Assembly: GCA_964036045.1 (NCBI GenBank)
Contig: OZ038384.1
Span: 21,319,000 to 21,382,999 of the forward strand
Length of the DNA: 64,000 nt
Source: Eutreptiella sp. 'Long Island Sound 2002'
Taxonomy: Eukaryota > Euglenozoa > Euglenophyceae > Eutreptiales > Eutreptiaceae
Direction: 5' to 3'
The notes beneath the pieces were generated by a model. It ran no database searches, was not told where the DNA came from, and worked only from the letters and a program-made list of their open reading frames with translations. The translations under genes and the position numbers were made by a program. Of the stretch, positions 11,544 through 20,261 are shown piece after piece (position 1 is the first letter of the stretch; every line of letters begins with the position of its first letter).

Positions 11544-12469
11544 CGAAAATCAGTGGAATCCCAGAGAAAGCGAAGGCACATCGGGTGCCGAAGAAGGCTC
11601 CAGAAGAGCCAAAACCACTGAGTTTCGCCACTCCCAACCCCTGGAGCGCCCTGCCAAGGGAAGTACATGTGGGTACGGGACGTGGCAAGAAGGAAGGAGC
11701 GACCACGGAGAGCCCCGTGGACGGGCAGGACCAACCCAAGATCTACATCATCCGTGACCATACCCTTGAAGTCCTGATGCACCCGGACGTGCTAGAGTTG
11801 CATGCCGTGAGAGTCGTCCATACACCTCATGGTGACGAGCGGCAGTTGCACTTGAAAGTGCGAGTACGGTGCGGACGAGAGGAGAAGGTGGTGGATGTGT
11901 TAGTGGATACCTGTGCCCAGGTGAGCCTGGTCCGGAGAGGGTTGTTCAAGGAGGAATCCCTGCAGCCCAGCCGGAGGGCGGTACGCCTGAAGGTCGCCAA
12001 CGGAGAGATTATGGGTGGTGGTACCCATGAGGCCACTATCAGTATGGAATTCTGGGAGCATGAGCGCTTGAACCGCCCTGATCAGGCGAAGAGAAGCACT
12101 GTATCTGGGAACTTCTCTGTGGCCGACATTACCGATTGGGATATGATCATGGGGTATGACTTCATGGTGGCAAATGCCATTGGAGCCCTTCCCCATCGTG
12201 CAACGCTGGTCCGGGAGGATGATGAATGCCTCACATGGCTGTCCACGGACTATGCATGCGGATCATCCCAATGGAATGCTGAGGAAGAGGATCGGATCGT
12301 CCAAGCGGTGCAAGCTGTGGGTGCCAAGTCCAGAGGAGACCGCGGAGTTCAGCTCACGGAATACGGAGTGGCGCCACAGGTGTATGACAGGATGATCCAG
12401 ACGCTGGGAGCCGAAGCGCCCGAGACGGACGGCTTCGCTTCCCGGGATGCCCCACTTCTGCGGAAGTGT
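11504..12469 (+). pseudogene. pol: Element D pol start: protease copy 1, truncated
   Basis: Frame continues from the gag UAG. An Arg/Pro-rich linker leads into an aspartic protease. The active-site motif reads VDTCAQ here, against VDTGAQ in the second copy at 18781-20261 and in A and C, so this copy has probably lost activity. The frame stays open through the linker with the RLLE/RDAPLLRK region and breaks at 12470, where the DNA transposon begins and adds a foreign tail (stop at 12502). RT and integrase do not follow. Confidence 0.83.
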
Positions 12470-12474
12470 CCCTA

Positions 12475-12496
12475 CGTGCTCATTTGGATCAGGTAC
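12475..12496 (+). repeat. Left terminal inverted repeat of DNA transposon
   Basis: CGTGCTCATTTGGATCAGGT plus AC. It pairs with the reverse complement of 18757-18778 at 21 of 22 positions. Five bases (CCCTA) separate it from element D sequence. Confidence 0.75.
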
Positions 12497-13051
12497 CCTT
12501 GAATTACCCAAGTGAAACCGTGGTTCAACCGAGTTCAACCGCGCACTTTCATTACGGCTTCCCCACGGTTGAACCCCTATCGAGGTACAGCAACAAATTG
12601 CTAAGTAGCAACCTGAAAACCGCTATTTTTCAGCCCTGCAAGAGATGCCACACCCCCTAAAAAAAATGCTTTTGAAAACCCTCTTACCTCATTGCTGCAA
12701 AACACTGGAGACATATTTCTCTTGGATCATATTTCACAGCGGTGGTGTTGTAGGTGCCAGTGGCGGCGGCTGTATTGGTGAAACCGCACGGCTTCACCAT
12801 CAACTTTTCGTTAGGCGTGGTGACATACACCCCTGCGCCTTGTTTGGATTTCCCTTAGGACTTTGGACCCTTTTTAGTGAACAACAATTACATGCAAGCC
12901 TACACCTGATTGTCAGAAGCTTGCTTCCTCATAGATTGCACTAAAATGTAACCGGCTTTCGAGGTGGTTCGACCGCTGGACAGGCGCGCGGTTGCACCGG
13001 CTTCACCGGTTCAACCGCTGTTGCACGAAGCGCTACACAAAAAACACATCT
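12497..13051. other. Transposon 3' non-coding region with GGTTCAACCG motifs
   Basis: No credible ORF. Motif copies occur at about 12527-12600 (GGTTCAACCG, CGGTTGAAC) and 12962-13030. The stretch lies between the left inverted repeat and the end of the dioxygenase-like frame, so it is probably 3' UTR plus subterminal transposase-binding region. Confidence 0.55.
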
Positions 13052-16000
13052 TCACCTTGGGAAGCCAAACGTGACCAGTTCGTTCTGCATCGCCACAGGC
13101 AGACGTCCCCATGCAATGCCTGTGTACGGTACGAGCACAATGCGCTGTCCAGACCACGCCAGAGGCACGTGGGGCCTAAGAGCGTTAAACATGACCCCAT
13201 ATCGAGGATCCACAATGTGTCCCCATAATAAATCACGCCCCCAACGTATCCATGCAGGACGAGAAGGCCCATTTGCACAAAGTAGGGCACTGGTAAACAG
13301 TTCCCCCCCCACAAAATCACCCAGGGCTATTTCCCCGTAAGGGGACTGTCATCCTTTGGATGCGTATGTACAAGCATGGGATGATCGCCCACCCAATGGA
13401 CCACTGCGAGCGCAGTGTAGGTTAGTTGGGGGAGTACACTTCGGATGTGTGCGTTCACGCGCCGCACCAGTTCCGGATATCTCCTCGTTTGCACTGCAAC
13501 TTGCACACGGTGATGCCCCTGCACCATTACGGCCCCCCACAACTGCCTACGGTACCGTGCTCCATGTCCTTCCCGCCACTGCCACCCCCTCATTCCCTTG
13601 AGGCACGTAAAAAGTCACTCGTTTGGGAGTGGCTCTTCCTTCACGTGAGGCACTGGTGCACCAACCTCTGGGGCTGCCTCTTCGTTATCTTCCTGCTTAC
13701 ATGCAGGCATTTCCTCGTCCTTCGGCGCTTCACCAACCTCCTCAATCTCCTCTTGCCCAACCGGGGCTGCAGGCGAGTCCTCCCCACTGTGCTGGTGCTC
13801 CTGCACCCCTGGACCAGCAGACTCCACCTTTTCTTCTTTGACCACCTGTTCTTCACTCTCCTTTGGCTCTGGCACCTCCGGCGGACTAGGCACAGGAATG
13901 TGCTTCTCAGTGTCCTTTGGCGCTGGAATCACGGGCGGCGTCAGCACAGGAACCCCATTGTCACTGTCCTTTTCCGCTTCAGCCTCCGGCGCGGGAGTGA
14001 CCTCCTTCTCCTCGAGTGGACTGTACGAGGGGGACTTCTCCTCGAGTGGACTGTACGAGGGGGAGTCCTCCATTGTCTTCTTGCCCTCCTCATCGATCGC
14101 TTCCTGTTTCTGGGCGCGGCGCTCTTTCAACGCCTCCTCGGCAGCGTGGGGGTTACTGAAGCTTGTGCTGTCCTTGACTGCAAAAACTGGCCACGTTGTC
14201 CCAGCTGCATCGCCCTCCTCCTCCCACTGTGGGGGAAGGAAGACCAATTCTTTCCCCTTTTTGGGCCGGGGGGTCCCCTTCGTGGCTTTCCCCGGGGTAC
14301 CCACGGCCAGACGTGGCTCGCCATCAGGACCGTCCACAATGACCCATCGAATCGGCGTGTTGGCCGCCCATCAGAACCGCTGTCGCAGCTCTTTGCGCGT
14401 GTCCTCCACCGCCAGTCGTCGTTGTTGGGCTTGATCCAGGCTCTGCAAAAAGGAAAAAACAGTGAAACCGTGGTTCAGGCGGTTCAAGCGTGCGGTTGAA
14501 CTACACTTCACCGGTTCAACCGCGCACACCTCCAGAGCTGACGCATGCGCCGATTCTGCCCTGATCGCTTTCTCCTCGTCGCCATCCTTCGATCCCGCAG
14601 CCAACGCTGTTGCCAGGGCCTTTACATCCTGCGCCGTGTCGCTGGGGAGCTTGCCAGAGTCACTGTCGGAACTGGGGGCCGGAACTACCATCTTCTTCTT
14701 CTTCTTTGGGATATGCTTTGCGGCTGGGACCCATTCGTGCTCTTCAAAAAGGGGGTCTGACTCGTCCGTCTCACTGCTGTCCGGGGCGATTTTCCGCTTT
14801 TTCGAGGAAGCACCGCTGCCAGTTTTGGTTTTCTTATTCGGCTTCTTGTCGCCAGAGACTTGGGCCTTCGCGGGCGGTGCTTCAGCCTTTGCACTTGTCC
14901 GCTTCTCGTTCCGGAGCTCCTTCCGGGCGGACTGAAACAGGGACTTCGGAACCACTTTGCTGCCAGGGGTGCTCGTCTCTTCGGGTGGCGGTGGTGCTGG
15001 AAGACGTGGAGGCTTGGGGGCCTTTCCACTGCTCTCGGATGCTGCACCTGCTCCAAGTGGGCGGTCCCACACACTCTTGTAGAACTCCTCAAAGCTCTCT
15101 CCCACACGACTTGGTTTGGGCGCGGTGGTGACGGCTGGACTGGACTCCAGAGGCGTTGACCTCTGCCGTTCTGGCGCAAGACTGCCTTGCCCGGCATTGC
15201 CCAATTCCCGCAAGCCCCGCTGCACGCCACGACTCATGCGGTCGACCACTTGAGCGGCGCTAGGGATCTGCCGATACCACACGTCCCACCACTCCACGAT
15301 GGGCATGGGTGGCCATCACCCGCGGACGACAATGCCAGGGCCACGCCGATCCACCACGAACATGTGCTCAGGCACATCACTGGCGGTCAACTGCAGAGAC
15401 AGCAAGGAGGCCGGTGAACCGCAGAAGTGGGGGAACGCGATTCAGTGTGTAGGAAGGTGACGCTCAAAAGTGCACGGTTGAAGACGGTGAAGGCGGTTCA
15501 GCCGCACCGTTGAACCCGCTGAAACGACGGTTGAACTACTGCACACCTGTTGCACCCCTTGGATCGCTTGAACCACACTTGGGTGCACGAATGGCGATGG
15601 TGCCATTGCCGGTGGCGCCGCTGCTGCCGTCGCGGCGCTTGCCTTGGCCTTCTTGTGCTTTCCCCCACCTGAGATGGTGGCGCCCATAGCCAGCATGCTG
15701 CCTGGAGTCGCCGTGTACCGCTGGACCTCCGATTCGTCGAACCAGCCTGGTGGCAACTGCACCGGGGCCTTGAAGAAGAAGCGCGGACCGTGTCCTGCGC
15801 TGTGACCACCGCCGCGGCCCACGGAGTCCGCGCCAAACCAGGACGCGCTCCTGGCAACACCGCACCCCGCGGTGGCCCATATCCTGAACAGGGCATCCAG
15901 CCCTGGTTCGTCCAGGGACATGTGGCCCTGGGGGTCGCTCGACAGACCCACACGGAGCACCTACAATCAGAAAAACGCGCATCAGAACATTCATAAACAG

Positions 16001-16469
16001 AAAAAAACACAGCAACGAAACGCAGCATGCGCCATATCAAAACATCTACCAAAAGACCGAAAAACACCAGCACAATCAACTAGCAAACAACAAGACAACA
16101 GCAGACCTTCCACTCCGAAAACTCCCCGGCGCTCAGGCACTTCGTCTCCCAGGGGTACGACTGTACCCCATCCTTGTCTTCTTGGCGGTGCTTCTTCATC
16201 CACAGCGTCATGGCACGGCGGAACACGTACTTCGGCGTCACGTCAGCCAGCCATCGCCACTCAGGCGTCTCGGGCGCCAGGGTGGTGTCGGGGTTGCAGG
16301 TGTTGTGGACCACCACTTCTTCCTTCAGCGGGAACTTGTCGGCCAGGTGGGGGGCTGGAGGCGCTGCCGCTGCTTGTGGCGCTGGCGCGGCAGGGGGATC
16401 GGCGCCTTGGCCCGTACCCAGTGCCCGCAGGCAGTCCTGCAAGGCCTTCCCCAAAGACTCGGGGTCCAT
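13052..16469 (-). pseudogene. Four-exon gene with C-terminal 2OG/Fe(II) dioxygenase-like domain
   Basis: Predicted exons on the minus strand: 16469-16107, 15960-15547, 15390-14530 and 14442-13052, all joined in phase 0 with GT-AG introns of 146, 156 and 87 bp. The N-terminal exons are unrecognised (start MDPESLGKALQ). The middle is Pro-, Lys- and Ser/Asp-rich with nuclear-localisation-like clusters (KKRK, KKKKK). An acidic tract follows, with SPSYSPLEEK repeated twice. The C-terminus has GDFVGGELF, then FNALRPHVPLAWSGQRIV and LVTFGFP. This is the pattern of a double-stranded beta-helix oxygenase: His in RPH for iron, Arg in GQR for 2-oxoglutarate. The first iron ligands may lie in HTHPKDD but are not clean. 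In-frame TGA codons at 15316-15318, 14371-14373 and 13615-13617, and a +1 shift in CCCC near 13340, break it. TET/JBP-type oxygenases are known passengers of some transposons; membership here is inference. Confidence 0.6.
14005..14064 (-). repeat. 30-bp tandem repeat (2 copies) in coding exon
   Basis: Two nearly identical 30-bp units encode SPSYSPLEEK twice in the acidic linker of the dioxygenase-like gene. The unit length is a multiple of three, so copy number can change without shifting the frame. Confidence 0.7.
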
Positions 16470-16482
16470 GGTGCAAACGCAC

Positions 16483-16568
16483 CTGAGAGAAGCAGGGGTG
16501 AAACCGTGGGGAAGCCGGTTCAACCGCACGGATGAACCTCCTGAACCACGGTTGAACCACACACACAC
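16483..16568 (-). other. Putative intron between transposase stop and next ATG
   Basis: On the minus strand GAG is followed by GTGTGTGTG, three bases after the transposase stop. The segment ends CTCTCAG before GTGCGTTTGCACC-ATG. It is 86 bp and carries GGTTCAACCG motifs like introns 2 and 3 of the downstream gene. If spliced, stop and next ATG would be 16 nt apart on one mRNA. Confidence 0.45.
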
Positions 16569-16571
16569 CTC

Positions 16572-18551
16572 CTAGTTGCCAACTTCCAATTGAGCGTGCA
16601 CTACGTGCTCATCTTCCCGTCGCCGCCGCCCGTCCCATCGAGGCATCTCCTTGTAGAGGAAGGGGCGCTCGTGCGCATGGCGGAGCATTGCCTCATCCTT
16701 TTCCTCCTTGGTAGCCTTACGACCACCACCCCGGGAACTTGTGGTTAGAAAGCTGTCTTTAAAGACATAGTTAAGCGACTCAACAATGTCGCCACAAAAC
16801 ATGGCCCCCCCCCAAGGTTGCAAATTACCCAATACAATGGCCCCCTCGTTGCGGAGCCACAGCAAGTAGGGGGATCGTTTATGGGGACATATAGTGTTTT
16901 GAAACCTTTTTGCAATTTGTGCACACCCTTGGACGAATGGATCATATGTCCACCGATAGATAGCGGTTAGCAATTTCCCCATGTCCTCAACGGTAGTGGT
17001 GACATGTGGTGTTAGACGCAAACTCTTTGCAATGGGCAACCAATTGGCAAACAAGTGCCATGTCTCTTCCCCATCGGGGAAGGACCGGCCTTTCAAAGAA
17101 ACATTGGTCTTAGCGTCCCTTAGGAGGCTTTGAACCTTGGATCGTTGTGGTACCGTCAACATTGTGGCTCGTGTGCGCACAAACGTTGTTAAGTATTCAC
17201 CACATCGTATCACAAGATGAAGAACACACATGATGACACACCCTATACGGTCATCCACTTTCAATAATGGACTTTCGATGCACCCTTTTGCGCCAACACA
17301 ACTAACTCCTTGTCTCCTATACTTTAGGAAATTTGCTTCAAGTCTTGTACTTCGTCGCCATTCACACCCTACCCATCTTTCTTTCTCCCTAGACCATGTC
17401 GCAAAAGAATAAATTGAACCAATTTCATAAAATGTTGATAGACCAAGTATATGACGAAGCCAAGGGCTATCGCCTCCAATAATGACAACCGTTCGCACCC
17501 AAAACCCTCGGAGCAACATGTAGCCACGGTCAATAATTTGTTGTATTTTTTTTAGTGTCTCTCCAAAGAGGACACGCACAAGATCCGTTTCATGCTCACT
17601 TACGAGAGCAAGATCAAGGGTCCAATTGTAGAGCAAAGTTCGTGCTTTTTGCATGTGGTTTGCAAAACCACATGCAATTTGGCACCATGACCTTGCTCCA
17701 CATGGAAACCCATCACCACGCACTATAAGTACATAGGGGTGATCATCCCTAAATCTTGGGAAGTGCATTTCTTCTAGCACATCCCTTTGATCACCTATAT
17801 ATTGTATCCAATCATCCACATCCCGACGAACCCCAACTCTTCCATCCTTTATGGTCGTTTTTAGTACTTGTCTCTTACTTAACGTGAACCAAGCTTTATC
17901 CATCGTTGCATACGACGGAAAGCAATGTGTCCATGGGACGGTGCTTGCACGGGTTTTCTTCTCTTTGGCATCGGCCCACGAAATAAGCTTCTTGTACCTA
18001 GGGACGGTTGAACCGAGAAATTGGGATGAAGTGCGCGGTTGAACCGGCAGTTGAATGGGTCGCCGTCATGGCACCAAAAAGCGTGCAATGGTACCAACCA
18101 CAAAGTATTCACATTTGTGACGCGGGCAACACGTTGCAACTCATATGTTCATGCTTTGGGCAACATTAAGCGATTATTTTGCCGTGCAAACGTTGTCATG
18201 AAGCACAATCACAATTGTTCATTTGTGATAAGGGTTCAACCGCACCGTTGAACCCCGTTGAACCCCGTTGAACCACTTGTAGGCATGTGTGCATTATGCC
18301 ACATACCTTCGCTTCGGCATCCCAAGGTCCAAAATGAGGCGCACAGCGTCGGATCCTGTCAAATTTTTTTTTGTAGCCCTTTTTGTCTGTTTGGAAGCCC
18401 TCTGTGTGTTACCAATTCGGTCAGCAAGTTGTTTCCACAGGCGTTTTGTCGTGCCGTTTGTGCAAAAAAAGGTGAACAAGTCGTCCACCAGCTGTTGGTC
18501 CCCCCACCCGCTGTAGTGGTCGTTCACCACTTGCAGCCAGTGGTGGGACAT
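16572..18551 (-). CDS. DDE-like transposase, two exons, intact (556 aa)
   Basis: Exons 18551-18307 and 17997-16572 are joined by a 309-bp intron with a GTATGT donor and CCCTAG acceptor. The junction (AG+G) keeps the frame and the total is exactly 557 codons including stop. ATG 18551 follows an in-frame TGA. Residues 1-80 form a small helical basic region (GWGDQQLVDDLFTFF), possibly DNA-binding. The core shows candidate catalytic acids: Asp177 in RGDGFPCG, Asp258 in IGGDSPWLRHILGL, and Glu488 in GDIVESLNYVFKDSF. A Cys/His-bearing segment lies between the last two, ending near VLHLVIRC. The order and spacing recall RAG1/Transib and other RNase H-fold transposases, but no family motif is decisive. 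It would cut and join the transposon ends in the nucleus. Confidence 0.65.
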
Positions 18552-18756
18552 TTTTCAATTTTTTTTAAAAAAGCTTTGTCACGCGTCAGTTTCAGGCGGT
18601 TATGCAAATATTTTGTTCAGAAACGCGGGCGCCACTGCGGCAGCCGCCACCGCCAGCGCTGGCGGTGGTTCAACCGCGGTTCAACCGCGGTTCAGCGGTT
18701 CAACCGCGCCCCTTCCGAGTTCAACCGGGTTAAACCGGGTAAGGCCACTGTGTGAA
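18552..18756. other. Transposon 5' region: GGTTCAACCG-rich subterminal repeats
   Basis: Lies upstream of the transposase ATG. Between 18661 and 18740 it holds tightly packed GGTTCAACCG and related copies (AACCGGGTTAAACCGGG), next to the right inverted repeat. It likely contains the promoter and transposase-binding sites. Confidence 0.55.
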
Positions 18757-18778
18757 GTACCTGATCGAAATGAGCACG
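18757..18778 (-). repeat. Right terminal inverted repeat of DNA transposon
   Basis: Its reverse complement matches 12475-12496 at 21 of 22 positions. Only AG separates it from element D sequence restarting at 18781. Confidence 0.75.
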
Positions 18779-18780
18779 AG

Positions 18781-19989
18781 GAGCAGCGGATTTCTGATTG
18801 GAAGACGAAGGGCGGAGACGGGGGAAAAGGCCAAGGCAAAGGCCAAGGAAAAGGCGACGGAAGAGGCTACGGTTGTGGACCTGGCCAAGACCGACGAGTG
18901 AGGTCGTTCGAGGAGGTGGCTGAGGACATGTTGAGGACGTTGGAGGAACTCAAAGCCCAGCAACGTGGTGGACAAAGTCCTGGCGGATCGCAACCGGAAG
19001 GGGCTGCGGGAAGCCAAGTCTAGAGGAGCCCCCACGGGAGTGGGACCTCGGAGGTCTCTCCTCCGAAAGTCAGTGGAATCCCAGAGAAAGCGAAGGCACA
19101 TCGGGTGCCGAAGAAGGCTCCAGAAGAGCCAAAACCACTGAGTTTCGCCACTCCCAACCCCTGGAGCGCCCTGCCAAGGGAAGTACATGTGGGTACGGGA
19201 CGTGGCAAGAAGGAAGGAGCGACCACGGAGAGCCCCGTGGACGGGCAGGACCAACCCAAGATCTACATCATCCGTGACCATACCCTTGAAGTCCTGATGC
19301 ACCCGGACGTGCTAGAGTTGCATGCCGTGAGAGTCGTCCATACACCTCATGGTGACGAGCGGCAGTTGCACTTGAAAGTGCGAGTACGGTGCGGACGAGA
19401 GGAGAAGGTGGTGGATGTGTTAGTGGATACGGGTGCCCAGGTGAGCCTGGTCCGGAGAGGGTTGTTCAAGGAGGAATCCCTGCAGCCCAGCCGGAGACCG
19501 GTACGCCTGAAGGTCGCCAACGGAGAGATTATGGGTGGTGGTACCCATGAGGCCACTATCAGTATGGAATTCTGGGAGCATGAGCGCTTGAACCGCCCTG
19601 ATCAGGCGAAGAGAAGCACTCTATCCGGGAACTTCTATGTGGCCGACATTACCGATTGGGATATGATCATGGGGTATGACTTCATGGTGGCAAATGCCAT
19701 TGGAGCCCTTCCCCATCGTGCAACGCTGGTCCGGGAGGATGATGAATGCCTCACATGGCTGTCCACGGACTATGCATGCGGATCATCCCAATGGAATGCT
19801 GAGGAAGAGGATCGGATCGTCCAAGCGGTGCAAGCTGTGGGTGCCAAGTCCAGAGGAGACCGCGGAGTTCAGCTCACAGAATACGGAGTGGCGCCACAGG
19901 TGTATGACAGGATGATCCAGACGCTGGGAGCCGAAGCGCCCGAGACGGACGTCTTCGCTTCCCGGGATGCCCCACTTCTGCGGAAGTGT
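18781..19989 (+). repeat. Direct duplication, right copy (1209 bp)
   Basis: Counterpart of 11261-12469, on the other side of the DNA transposon. At 19990 it continues with normal element sequence (AGGAGGCATTGG), which the left copy lacks. Confidence 0.88.
19021..19063 (+). promoter_or_regulatory. UAG readthrough signal (element D, copy 2)
   Basis: Same TAG and fold as at 11501-11543, with one C-to-T change 3' of the inner hairpin that leaves the outer GAGGAG/CTCCTC stem intact. The GNRA loop is GGGA. Confidence 0.6.
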
Positions 19990-20261
19990 AGGAGGCATTG
20001 GCATCGAGGAGACTCAGCCTGGCACCGGCATTGGGGTTTGGAGGAGTGGGGACCCATGTATTGGCATGGCTCCCTGGACAATACCAGACGTACGGTGGAG
20101 AAGATCATCGCGGATAGGGCGAAGGGGATCCTGGTCATAACCGGCATAGGATCCACCCCATGTCCGCTGGAGGGTCTCAAGTCGACGCTGGACTCCATCA
20201 CCCTGAACGAGATGTCATTCGGGCCAGAGGAGGGGCTGTTCATCGACGCCAAGGGTGTATC

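Larger units (their letters stand above)
11261..12469 (+). repeat. Direct duplication, left copy (1209 bp)
   Basis: Matches 18781-19989 with about 15 differences seen by eye (near 1.2%). The two copies bracket the DNA transposon. They cover the end of gag, the UAG signal and the protease. Confidence 0.88.
12470..18780 (-). mobile_element. DNA transposon with transposase and dioxygenase-like gene
   Basis: A 6.3 kb segment unlike its surroundings. Near-terminal inverted repeats of 22 bp with one mismatch lie at 12475-12496 (CGTGCTCATTTGGATCAGGT...) and 18757-18778 (complement). Both genes are on the minus strand: a two-exon transposase (16572-18551) and a four-exon gene ending in a 2OG/Fe(II) dioxygenase-like domain (13052-16469). 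Copies of a GGTTCAACCG palindrome cluster near both ends and in most introns, as expected of transposase-binding subterminal repeats. No short target duplication can be read, because the flanks are a 1.2 kb duplication of element D. Superfamily not assigned. Confidence 0.75.
18781..20261 (+). pseudogene. pol: Second copy of element D gag end and protease
   Basis: Repeats 11261-12469 and then continues 270 bp further into pol. It holds the Lys-Gly tail of gag, UAG at 19021-19023 with the same fold, and a protease with an intact VDTGAQ motif. The frame reaches the linker reading GPEEGLFIDAKGV and is then fused at about 20262 to the middle of an LTR, giving a chimeric end (stop 20272-20274). RT and the rest are deleted. 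Because it holds the better protease, it is probably the copy continuing the original element. Confidence 0.83.

Noticed and set aside
11585-11590. Separate pol start at MPKK
   Set aside because: The codon is GTG, and the frame is open back to the gag UAG in all four copies. A gag-pol readthrough product is more consistent than an independent start.
15316-15318. TGA read as selenocysteine or Trp in the dioxygenase-like gene
   Set aside because: There is no supporting structure, and decay of CGA explains this and the other nonsense codons in the window.
14450-18740. Evenly scattered GTTCAACCG repeats as a CRISPR-like array
   Set aside because: The copies are short palindromes at irregular spacing within introns and ends of a eukaryotic transposon. 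There are no uniform spacers and no cas genes.
12470-18780. Assignment of the transposon to the KDZ superfamily
   Set aside because: The oxygenase partner is suggestive, but I cannot see the KDZ transposase hallmarks in the 556-aa protein, so the superfamily is left open.
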